A DNA stretch of 20,025 bases, from the NCBI GenBank assembly GCA_026387085.1, contig JAPLMK010000086.1:1-20025 (forward strand), in the 5' to 3' direction. The notes below the pieces were generated by a model. It made no database searches. It saw nothing but the letters and a program-made list of their open reading frames with translations, and had not been told where the DNA came from. This document shows, piece after piece, positions 13,539 through 20,025 of this stretch. Within the stretch, counting starts at the first letter, position 1. Every line of letters begins with the position of its first letter. Both the position numbers and the translations under genes were made by a program. This DNA comes from Candidatus Omnitrophota bacterium. Lineage in GTDB: Bacteria > Ratteibacteria > UBA8468 > MWAK01.

Positions 13539-14752
13539 AGATTTCAAAGGAAATTATTCTCTCTCTGGAGATTCTGACAGAACATAAAGTAAGGACCTTT
13601 CTCAGTCTGTTGGGGATGGTTGTCGGTGTGGGAGCTGTGGTAGTGATGGTTTCTACCGGTCGCAGCGCCCAGAAGCAGATTGTTGACCGCATAAACCGCA
13701 TGGGCACCAACCTGGTGATTGTCAGCGCGGGAAAATCCATGCTTATTGCCGGGAGGCAGCGTCAAATGAATATCGTGCGGACTCTCCAGGTTGCGGACGC
13801 TCAATCCATCCTTGAGGAATGTCCGTCGGTCGCATTGGCCGCTCCGGCGGTAAGCGAGAAAGTGAATATCAGATGGGAAGACCAGAACGTTAATACCACC
13901 GTGGCCGGTATGAGTGTCGACGGTTTTCAAATCCGGGGCATTAAACCGCAGTCCGGCAGAATCTTTGACCCCGAGGAGAGCCGGGCTCTCAAAAGAGTTG
14001 CCGTTGTCGGCTCAACCGCAGCCGCCAACCTCTTTGGGTCAGCCGACCCCGTCGGCCAACAAATCCGCATCGGCAAGGTTCTGTTTGAGGTGATCGGCAA
14101 GGCAACCCCACGGGGTACGGATGTAAACGGGCTCGACCAGGATGATGTGATTTTTGTCCCGTTGGAGACTGCCATGCGTCGGATTTTGAACGTGACGTAT
14201 GTGCAGACAATCTATGTTCAGGCACGCAATTCACGTTTGCTGAAGAATGCGGAGGAAGAAATTGCCTCCCTATTGCGCGAGCGCCACCGTCTGGCCGCCA
14301 AACCGGACGATTTCACTATCCAGAACCAGGCGACGCTCCTGGAGGCCGAACGGGAGACAACCAGTTCAATGACACTGCTGGTCGGCAGCGTGGCGGCAAT
14401 CTCTCTTATCGTGGGTGGCGTGGGCATTCTTGCGGTAATGCTCATGTCCGTGCGTGAGCGCATCAGGGAAATTGGATTAAGGCGCGCGCTCGGCGCTCTC
14501 CGTCGGGACATCCGGAATCAGTTCCTGGTTGAGTCTGCGATACTGGCCGGTGTTGGCGGAATGGCGGGCATCGGAGGAGGCGCTATTCTGTCATGGGCCA
14601 TTTCCCGATTCGCCCACTGGCCGCCGGTTATCTCACTGGATGCAGCCGCTGTTGCGTTTTCTTTCTCGGTTGTTATCGGCGTTTTCTTCGGTTTGTATCC
14701 TGCAATCAAGGCCGCGAACCTGGATCCAATTCAGGCACTTAGATCCGAGTGA
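13535..14752 (+). CDS. MacB-like ABC permease, second paralogue
   Basis: 405 aa, same architecture as the gene before it: N-terminal membrane helix (EHKVRTFLSLLGMVVGVGAVVVMVSTG), MacB periplasmic core, three FtsX helices and the loop RIREIGLRRALGALRRDIRNQFLVES. It is clearly homologous to its neighbour over the whole length yet well diverged, especially in the periplasmic core, so the duplication is old and the two subunits probably have separate jobs in one complex. The start overlaps the previous stop in another ATGA junction. This is the last gene of the efflux operon; a 75-base gap with no clear terminator follows. Confidence 0.92.
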   Translation: MKISKEIILSLEILTEHKVRTFLSLLGMVVGVGAVVVMVSTGRSAQKQIVDRINRMGTNLVIVSAGKSMLIAGRQRQMNIVRTLQVADAQSILEECPSVALAAPAVSEKVNIRWEDQNVNTTVAGMSVDGFQIRGIKPQSGRIFDPEESRALKRVAVVGSTAAANLFGSADPVGQQIRIGKVLFEVIGKATPRGTDVNGLDQDDVIFVPLETAMRRILNVTYVQTIYVQARNSRLLKNAEEEIASLLRERHRLAAKPDDFTIQNQATLLEAERETTSSMTLLVGSVAAISLIVGGVGILAVMLMSVRERIREIGLRRALGALRRDIRNQFLVESAILAGVGGMAGIGGGAILSWAISRFAHWPPVISLDAAAVAFSFSVVIGVFFGLYPAIKAANLDPIQALRSE

Positions 14753-14827
14753 GGATTCAGGCCGTATCTGGCATAACAATAGCATAAGCCATTCATTCGT
14801 GATTATTCTTACGGAAGAACATCCAAA

Positions 14828-15148
14828 ATGAAAATAGGGATTATTATCTCAAGCAACGACGCTGAGACTTGCTGGAACGCTCTACGTTATGCAAATTTCT
14901 GCTTGGGACAAAAGGATGAAGTAAAAGTGTTCTTTATGGGCAAGGGTGTTGAGTATCAGAAAATCAGCAACGAAAAGTTCAATACTGTTGAACAGGCAGA
15001 TAAATTTCTGCAAGGTAACGGCATGATTTATGCCTGCGGCACCTGCATCAAGGCGAGAGAACAGAAAGAATCCAATTTATGCCCCATCAACACTATGAAA
15101 GATTTGTATGAAATCGTAAAAGAAAGCGACAAGGTAGTAACATTTTGA
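14828..15148 (+). CDS. DsrE-like sulfur-relay family protein
   Basis: 106 aa, an alpha/beta protein of DsrE/DsrF/TusD type: MKIGIIISSNDAETCWNALRYA, then DEVKVFFMGKGVE, and the conserved cysteine region IYACGTCIKAREQ (C70, C73) with C85 later. Proteins of this family bind persulfide or handle thiols; C70 sits where DsrE-type proteins hold their active cysteine. The extra C73 gives a Cys-x2-Cys. The stop overlaps the start of the chromate transporter gene, so the two are co-expressed. A redox or sulfur role linked to the oxyanion transporter is inferred from that pairing. Confidence 0.85.
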   Translation: MKIGIIISSNDAETCWNALRYANFCLGQKDEVKVFFMGKGVEYQKISNEKFNTVEQADKFLQGNGMIYACGTCIKAREQKESNLCPINTMKDLYEIVKESDKVVTF

Positions 15149-16344
15149 TAGAAAGTTTTACAGTTATTATAATGTCTATGAACCGCCAAAATAATCAGAA
15201 TCCTCCGATTCCCGTTTTGTTTCTGTCATTCCTCAGGCTTGGTTTAACGGCTTTTGGAGGACCGGCCATGGTTGCCTATATTAAGAAAATGGCCGTAGAC
15301 CGGCATAAGTGGATAGATGAAGCAACCTTTAAGGATGGCGTTGTCCTTTGCCAATCAATACCAGGCTCAACGGCAATGCAAACGGCTGCCTATGTAGGAC
15401 TGAGAACAAGAAATATATTGGGAGCGTTTGTTTCTTACGTTGGATTCGGCTTGCCTGCATTTATTTTAATGCTTGTATTTTCAGCGCTTTATACCGGCTC
15501 ACACAATATGCCGAAGGTTGTTTCGCTGTTTAGCGGTCTTCAAGTCATTGTTGTTGCAATCGTTGCTCAGGCGGCCTTTTCTTTCGGGAAGGGTATGTTA
15601 AAAAGTTACCACGATATTTTTATCCCTGTTATATCAGGAATTCTTTTATGGATAGGGATAAGTCCATTCATTGTAATTCTTGGGGCTGCCCTTGCAGGAA
15701 TTATGTTCTTCAAAAAAAGCGATACTCCCAAGGCATTTAATCAGGTCAAAAAAGAAACCCAGATATTTAAACAAATATCGTTAATAGTCCTGTTTCTTTC
15801 TCTATCTTTGACGGCACTCTATTTTTTTGATAAAAACCTCTTTAATCTGGCTGCTTTAATGTTTAAAATTGACCTTTTTGCCTTTGGAGGAGGTTTTGCG
15901 GCTCTTCCTTTAATGCATCATGAAATTGTGGGAGTAAGAGGGTGGATGAGCAGTAAAACTTTCATGGATGGAATCGCGCTTGGGCAAATCACTCCCGGTC
16001 CAATTACCATGAGCACAACTTTTGTTGGATATTTGTTGTATGGATTCTCAGGTGCGGCAGTCGCAACGCTCGCAATATTCACTCCTTCCTTTTTGATGGT
16101 AGTTCTCATAACGCCCTTCTTCGATAAATTAAAGGGGTCTCCTTATTTTTTAGGCGCAACGAGAGCGATATATGCATCATTCGTGGGATTATTATGTTTT
16201 GTGACTATAAAATTCGCATATGCTGTTCCATGGAATATGGCGAAGATATTGCTGGTTTTGATAACATTGGTAGCATTGTTTAAAAAGGTAGATATCCTTT
16301 ATGTCGTGCTCGTAGGCGCGCTCGCTTCGCTCTTTATTTTCTGA
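15145..16344 (+). CDS. chrA: Chromate transporter family protein (ChrA)
   Basis: 399 aa from TTG at 15145, which overlaps the upstream stop (TTGA), or 390 aa from ATG at 15172; the first has a possible AAGG, the second no ribosome-binding site, so the start is open. It is the bidomain, long-chain CHR form. The N-terminal half has FLRLGLTAFGGPAMVAYI and LCQSIPGSTAMQTAAYVG; the C-terminal half has KIDLFAFGGGFAALPLM and DGIALGQITPGPITMSTTFVGY. Ten or more membrane helices are expected. Family members export chromate, or take part in sulfate-like oxyanion transport; substrate is not proven by sequence. No terminator follows and the next small ORF begins 12 bases on. Confidence 0.93.
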   Translation: MIESFTVIIMSMNRQNNQNPPIPVLFLSFLRLGLTAFGGPAMVAYIKKMAVDRHKWIDEATFKDGVVLCQSIPGSTAMQTAAYVGLRTRNILGAFVSYVGFGLPAFILMLVFSALYTGSHNMPKVVSLFSGLQVIVVAIVAQAAFSFGKGMLKSYHDIFIPVISGILLWIGISPFIVILGAALAGIMFFKKSDTPKAFNQVKKETQIFKQISLIVLFLSLSLTALYFFDKNLFNLAALMFKIDLFAFGGGFAALPLMHHEIVGVRGWMSSKTFMDGIALGQITPGPITMSTTFVGYLLYGFSGAAVATLAIFTPSFLMVVLITPFFDKLKGSPYFLGATRAIYASFVGLLCFVTIKFAYAVPWNMAKILLVLITLVALFKKVDILYVVLVGALASLFIF

Positions 16345-16355
16345 AAGAGAGGAAC

Positions 16356-16502
16356 ATGAAAAAGACTAAAGAAACACTGGCGCTGATTGCCGGTCGTGGC
16401 GGTATAATTATTTTCTTTTGTGCCTACGCCCGCAATTTGAAAAGGGCTTGTCTTAATTCTGGAAGGTTCGAACATCATGTCAGGGAAGAATTAAAAACCT
16501 AA
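16356..16502 (+). CDS. Small ORF, LpxI-like N-terminus, probably truncated
   Basis: 48 aa with a good ribosome-binding site (GAGAGGAAC before the ATG) 12 bases after chrA. The beginning (ETLALIAGRGGIIIFFCAYARNLK) recalls the first strand-loop-helix of LpxI (UDP-2,3-diacylglucosamine hydrolase, usually about 270 aa), where I-A-G-x-G starts the protein. The rest (SGRFEHHVREELKT) does not continue the match and the frame stops. It could be a decayed fragment or an unrelated short peptide. The 166 bases that follow hold nothing else I can support. Confidence 0.38.
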   Translation: MKKTKETLALIAGRGGIIIFFCAYARNLKRACLNSGRFEHHVREELKT

Positions 16503-16668
16503 CAATGGCGCAGGGTTTAGCTTTCACTCTGGCGGCTGGGTGATGTTGGAACCTTTTTTGTCAATCAACTTTTGAGATATTCGCCTTCCAATTACGGCTG
16601 ATGTTGGTTCATAATCCTTGATTCCTATCCTGGCGGGGTGGTAAGATTTTTGGTAGGAGGAGAAGTAT

Positions 16669-16866
16669 ATGGCAAGATTCCTAATGATTGTCGGGCTCTT
16701 TCTTTTTCTAATCGGTTTCCTCTTAAACAGTAAAATCCCTTTAGGAAAATTGCCGGGAGACATCTCCGTCCATCGGGAAAACTTCCACTTCTTTTTTCCT
16801 TTAGCCACTTCCATATTCTTGAGTTTGTTCCTGACTCTGCTCATTTATCTATTTTCCAAAAAGTAA
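16669..16866 (+). CDS. DUF2905 family small membrane protein
   Basis: 65 aa, typical for the family. Two membrane helices (FLMIVGLFLFLIGFLL and FFFPLATSIFLSLFLTLLIYLF) flank the conserved loop GKLPGDISVHRENFHFFFPL, whose K-L-P-G-D-I and F-x-F-P-L are the family marks. Function is unknown. It has a strong GGAGGAG before the ATG. In many genomes this gene accompanies housekeeping neighbours rather than metal genes, so it may mark the tail of the island or an older chromosomal scrap. Confidence 0.9.
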   Translation: MARFLMIVGLFLFLIGFLLNSKIPLGKLPGDISVHRENFHFFFPLATSIFLSLFLTLLIYLFSKK

Positions 16867-16992
16867 GATTTACTGTTTGTTCCGGCAAAATAACTACCCA
16901 TTCCTTTAATAATAGCCACTCCTTTTAATTAGTCCACCATCCATTCGTAATTGTTTGATTTAGGAAATTGACCTTGGATCAGGGTCAAATCG

Positions 16993-17091
16993 ATGCTGAA
17001 AATAAAGAAACTCACGGATGAGTTGGAAAGAGTCCTAGCGTATGTTAACGATATTGATAAACAACGGAAGGATAAATTTCAGGCCAAATAA
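16993..17091 (+). CDS. Short helical peptide of unknown function
   Basis: 32 aa (MLKIKKLTDELERVLAYVN then DIDKQRKDKFQAK), strongly charged and amphipathic, like a short coiled coil. A weak AGGG lies about ten bases before the ATG. It sits just before the terminator at 17127, in an otherwise gene-poor gap of about 450 bases (16867-17320). The clean codon pattern and nearby terminator make translation plausible, but there is no family match I know. Confidence 0.35.
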   Translation: MLKIKKLTDELERVLAYVNDIDKQRKDKFQAK

Positions 17092-17126
17092 ATCTTATAA
17101 GAGCAAACAAGTTTTGATTGTAAAGA

Positions 17127-17159
17127 CAGCCCCGGGACCGAAAAAAGGTTTCGGGGCTG
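17127..17159. terminator. Bidirectional-type terminator hairpin
   Basis: Eight-base GC-rich stem CAGCCCCG (17127-17134) with CGGGGCTG (17152-17159), extended inside by ACC/GGT. The plus strand is followed by CTCCATTTTA and the minus strand by TCTTTA, so it could end the plus-strand island transcript and the minus-strand methyltransferase transcript alike. Confidence 0.65.
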
Positions 17160-17180
17160 CTCCATTTTAGGCAGTCTCCT

Positions 17181-17233
17181 CTGACAGCACAATAAACCTT
17201 TCACCCCACCGCCCTCTTGCAATTAGTTTTGAC
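17181..17233 (-). repeat. Imperfect direct repeat, copy B (right island edge)
   Basis: Counterpart of 5344-5403. On the minus strand it lies in an open frame reading FAKSKLIARGRWGERFIVLSEETA and stop (stop at 17168). No start codon is in frame: a TGA sits five codons before KLIA, and an ATG-AGT-TTT is present just upstream in another frame, as if eight bases (GAGCGTTT) had been gained. It may be a broken small phage gene related to the remnant at 5246-5398. Confidence 0.55.
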
Positions 17234-17320
17234 TTTGCAAACGCTCAAAACTCATCCGCGAAGTACGCCGATATACCCGCCGCAGGTTCCTTATCGAATA
17301 TAAAAAGGTAAATTTATTCC

Positions 17321-17983
17321 CTACGCAGGGTTTCGCTTTACGGCCAATTTTCCGTCGTCCGCCATGCCTTGGGCTGGTATGATTGAAAAACCAGACTCGA
17401 TGGCCGGTAAAATTAGACGTTGGATGACGGTATTGAAGGAATAACTTCGTTCGGCGGGATGGTTGGTGAGGTTATTTTTGTCCCCATATACTTTCGGGAT
17501 TTCGGTAACGGGAAAAGTAAAAAAAGCCAGTTCGTTAGACACACGCAGTAATTCCTTGACCACCTTAATATCCTGGTCTCCTTCCTCCGAAATGTGTTCA
17601 ATGGTAGAATTGCAGATGACAACATCAAAGTATTTATCGGGAAAAGGAAGGGACGATAGATTCGTCTGGCATATCTCATAAGTAAATTCCCGCTCTTCTC
17701 TTATCCGTTCGGCAAACTCAAGGTTTCCTTCAATGCTCTTGTTTTCCTTGTCCCACAAATCAGCCGCCACTACCGAGTGTCCCAACGAAGACAAAAAAGC
17801 GGGTAAAAGGCTCGCGCCCACCCCAGCATCCAGGATGGTCGCTCGTTGCTGAGGCAGGTTCATCAAGATAAAAGCATATTCTGAGTACCGACAGTCCGGT
17901 ATATCCGTATGATAAATTGGAATGTCTTTACCTTGTCCGGTCCAAAATTCCTTAATCTTCCCTAACGCTTCTTCTCTGGTCAT
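17321..17983 (-). CDS. Class I SAM-dependent methyltransferase
   Basis: 220 aa. Motif I is ILDAGVGASLLPAFLSSLGH (residues about 50-69), with the acidic residue that binds SAM ribose at D75 (VVAADLWD). The motif II/III region is LPFPDKYFDVVICNSTIEHI, where I-E-H-I is typical of Methyltransf_11-like small-molecule methylases. The target is not evident; next to a glycosyltransferase it is probably a sugar or glycan. The start overlaps the end of the glycosyltransferase gene by 32 bases, so the two are coupled. GGGGGAT lies before the ATG. The gene is followed by the repeat B segment and a terminator. Confidence 0.88.
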   Translation of the reverse strand: MTREEALGKIKEFWTGQGKDIPIYHTDIPDCRYSEYAFILMNLPQQRATILDAGVGASLLPAFLSSLGHSVVAADLWDKENKSIEGNLEFAERIREEREFTYEICQTNLSSLPFPDKYFDVVICNSTIEHISEEGDQDIKVVKELLRVSNELAFFTFPVTEIPKVYGDKNNLTNHPAERSYSFNTVIQRLILPAIESGFSIIPAQGMADDGKLAVKRNPA

Positions 17984-19823
17984 TTTTCACATCCCCCACT
18001 ATTTTTGTATCAGCCGGAACGATGATGATTTTTAATTTAGACGCCAAGTTCGGAATTTGCCCCTCCCACCTCAACGTCCCGATGGAATAGTGGTTTTTGG
18101 TTAAAAGATTATGCTGTTGCGCACCCAAAGCCGCATACCTATCATTCCGCTCTTGGCAATCCGGCTTCAGGTAGCCGTAGTGGAAAACTACCGGCTCTGG
18201 AAGTAGCAGAGTTTGAGGGTGGTGAATAATGTTGACCCAGCCTTTGTCGGTAATTACACAGGCACTCTCGTGGGCTGGCGCGAACCACTCATTGCATTCC
18301 GGGATATTCCGATAGAGCCGGGTATGGAAATCGGGAAACCAGGAGAAGTCGCCGTCATAGCCGGCACGGTAGTATCCGACTTTGCCGAAAAAGTTGACTG
18401 TTGGAAAACCGAAGGCAAAATACTTATAAAATTCCTGGTAGGCCTTACTCAAAATCATCTTGAAATGCGGAATGTCTTCTTCCCGAATTACTTCATCCGT
18501 ATCAATCCGAAGAATCCAATCCCGGGTACACATTTTGAAACTCGCCCTGCGGAATTTGGAGAAACACTGCTTGTTCCCTCGTTCGTTCTTCGGGCAGACG
18601 TCCTCTTTGGTAGTAAAATCGCAATATCCGCAATCCTGCCGACAGTCCTGATACTGAATTACCTTTGCGTTAAACGATTGGGCAATTTTGACTGTTTCGT
18701 CTGTGCTCTTACTGTCCAAGACCACAATCTCTTCAGCCAATTTAGAAAGGATGTTTAAATTGGATTTGAAGAGGTTGTTTCTTTCAACCTCAAGCCCAGC
18801 CACATTTTTGGTGATCATCGCCACGGAAAGGGTAGGGGCCTTAGTGGCGAAAACAGAAACAGATTGCCAGTCAAGTATCTTCAGGAATTCATCGGTAACG
18901 GTTTTCCAGTGATATTTGCCCATGACAATCTGGCTGCCGGCCGCACCTTTTTCCTTGGCCTCTTTCTGGTTTTGGAAAGCATAACGCATTTTCTCTTTCA
19001 GGATACTAAGGTCTGGGACCGCCCATTCTATCTTCGGGTCTTCGTAACCGGTGAACCCATCCATTTCGCTCGGTTTTTCCATTCCGGCGGCCGGGACCTT
19101 CCAACCCATCTCGTTGGTAAACCACTCGGTGGACCCACCCCAATCTAAGAGAATGGCCGGAGCCCCGCAGGCAATCGCCTCCATTTGCGGCAATCCCCAG
19201 CCTTCCGGCGCCACCGAGACGTAACAGTCGGCAGAAGCATATAATGGTGCCAGACTTCCGGGGATAGGATTAAAGGAAAGAACTATTTCCGCTTTACTGC
19301 CGGTCCGCTCCCGCTCCGAAGTAATGTACTGTTCAATAACCGGGATGGTTGCCAGCCGGGTTGGCTGCAATTTAAGAAGTAGCCTTACCCGATCGCTGGA
19401 AAATTCCTCAAGAAATGCTGTAACAAGCGTTTTCCAACGTTTCCGCGGATGAGCGATTGCGGCCAGAAGGAAGGAAAACTTATCTTTTGGAAGCAGAGGT
19501 GTGCTCCCTGGTCCGAAAAATCCCGGATTAACCCCTTCATGAAGAATATAAACCGGTTTTTCGTATCCGGCAACTCGTAACTGGTCAAAATGGAACCGGG
19601 TCGGCGTAACAACCCCGTCCATTTGTTGAAGGAAAGGAATCCATCCCGCCGGGACCCTGTCGGCCTCAAAAATGTACCAGCCAAGGTTCAACCCCCGGGA
19701 TTTCGGACTGTAAAGCGGAGGAATGATCAGGTTAAGGTTTAGAATGTCGTCATAGGTTGGCACATTCAAATAGGCCTCGCGCTCTATCTGGGATAATAAT
19801 TTTTCTTCCATTGGATGTAACAT
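17952..19823 (-). CDS. GT4-GT2 fusion glycosyltransferase with Cys cluster
   Basis: 623 aa. Residues about 1-320 are a GT-B (GT4-type) glycosyltransferase: GLNLGWYIFEADRVPAGW, VTPTRFHFDQLRVAG, and the E-x7-E nucleotide-sugar site at E207 and E215 (APEGWGLPQMEAIACG). Residues about 330-600 are a GT-A (GT2-type) domain: LSVAMITKN, VVLDSKSTDET, and the metal-binding D441-T-D443 (WILRIDTDE). Between its first strands and the DxD lie six cysteines, C394, C398, C401, C410, C420 and C432, a spacing that suggests a bound metal. It probably adds two sugars to a surface glycan or phage/host glycan. The start is ATG 19823 or 19811; ribosome-binding signals are weak for both, and the N-terminus may be incomplete (see 19824-20025). 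Confidence 0.9.
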   Translation of the reverse strand: MLHPMEEKLLSQIEREAYLNVPTYDDILNLNLIIPPLYSPKSRGLNLGWYIFEADRVPAGWIPFLQQMDGVVTPTRFHFDQLRVAGYEKPVYILHEGVNPGFFGPGSTPLLPKDKFSFLLAAIAHPRKRWKTLVTAFLEEFSSDRVRLLLKLQPTRLATIPVIEQYITSERERTGSKAEIVLSFNPIPGSLAPLYASADCYVSVAPEGWGLPQMEAIACGAPAILLDWGGSTEWFTNEMGWKVPAAGMEKPSEMDGFTGYEDPKIEWAVPDLSILKEKMRYAFQNQKEAKEKGAAGSQIVMGKYHWKTVTDEFLKILDWQSVSVFATKAPTLSVAMITKNVAGLEVERNNLFKSNLNILSKLAEEIVVLDSKSTDETVKIAQSFNAKVIQYQDCRQDCGYCDFTTKEDVCPKNERGNKQCFSKFRRASFKMCTRDWILRIDTDEVIREEDIPHFKMILSKAYQEFYKYFAFGFPTVNFFGKVGYYRAGYDGDFSWFPDFHTRLYRNIPECNEWFAPAHESACVITDKGWVNIIHHPQTLLLPEPVVFHYGYLKPDCQERNDRYAALGAQQHNLLTKNHYSIGTLRWEGQIPNLASKLKIIIVPADTKIVGDVKNDQRRSVRED

Positions 19824-20025
19824 TGCTCTATTGCTTCCCCAATCAGTCGGTTCCAGATAAACATTGGAGCCGGACGCAGCCAGGGGTTATGTATAATATT
19901 TTCTGTACTTTGGTAGTTAAGTAGTTGGGAGAATAGAAGTAATATTCTCCCCGCCCGCGGCGGACTTTCAGCCAGGCGCGCCTTGTGTTTCTTGCCAGAG
20001 GTAAGCCTTCGGCTTGACAAAAGAA
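19824..20025 (-). other. Unassigned stretch upstream of the glycosyltransferase
   Basis: No gene is firmly supported. A minus-strand frame one base off from the glycosyltransferase reads NIIHNPWLRPAPMFIWNRLIG then EAIEQ, which looks like genuine protein, and runs over the glycosyltransferase start. The glycosyltransferase's own frame has a stop (TGA) seven codons before the ATG at 19823. Either the glycosyltransferase is frameshifted near its start and this is its N-terminus, or the frame is the end of a different gene. A small AAGCC-TTC-GGCTT hairpin is at 20003-20015. Confidence 0.3.

Noticed and set aside
16524..16844. Minus-strand open frame of 106 codons through the DUF2905 gene
   Set aside because: The plus-strand DUF2905 protein is unmistakable and has a strong ribosome-binding site. 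The last 40 codons outside it look protein-like (ARIGIKDYEPTSAVIGRR) but have no start or context.
1..20025. CRISPR array, tRNA, rRNA or integrase gene
   Set aside because: No regularly spaced repeats, no tRNA- or rRNA-like sequence and no recombinase other than the IS3 transposase were recognised in reading the window.

Overview
The window looks like a piece of a Gram-negative, probably anaerobic or subsurface bacterium that carries a prophage. Evidence for Gram-negative is the MacA/MacB-type efflux system with a periplasmic adaptor and a membrane-tethered thioredoxin paired with a CcdA-like protein. No rRNA, tRNA or phylum marker is present, so the lineage cannot be assigned.

Layout. (1) 1-141 is the broken end of a hexapeptide-repeat acyltransferase on the minus strand, cut by a complete IS3-family insertion sequence at 142-1367 with orfA, orfB and an A AAA AAC slippery site. 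(2) 1447-5218 is a tightly packed minus-strand block of phage virion genes: head-tail adaptor, head closure, a small unknown, gp10-like neck protein, tail terminator-like protein, major tail protein, and a gene at the usual tail-chaperone place. It opens upstream with the 3' remnant of another small phage gene (5246-5398). (3) 5420-16866 is a plus-strand island of metal(loid) efflux and thiol-redox genes: ArsR repressor with a CxC sensor motif, ArsP/DUF318 permease, small thioredoxin, DGC zinc-binding protein, the C-terminal scar of a second ArsR, a CDF zinc-type exporter, a membrane-tethered thioredoxin plus CcdA-like thiol transporter, another ArsR with a MacA/ATPase/permease/permease efflux operon, a DsrE-like protein with ChrA, then small ORFs and a DUF2905 protein. 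(4) 17127-19823 returns to the minus strand, with a terminator, a segment related to the phage remnant at 5344-5403, a methyltransferase, and a GT4-GT2 fusion glycosyltransferase with an unusual cysteine cluster.

How it fits together. The first repressor has a strong promoter overlapped by a perfect palindrome (ATATAGC-N6-GCTATAT), and a near copy of it lies before the permease gene, so arsR and the permease-thioredoxin-DGC operon are probably co-regulated by metal(loid). The rest of the island adds export of divalent cations, oxyanions and an unknown tripartite-pump substrate, with dithiol proteins that could keep thiophilic substrates or protein thiols reduced. Minus-strand genes flank the island on both sides, and the related segments at its two edges (5344-5403 and 17181-17233, same orientation) suggest that it was inserted into, or recombined with, phage-derived DNA. 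No integrase or transposase is visible inside the island.
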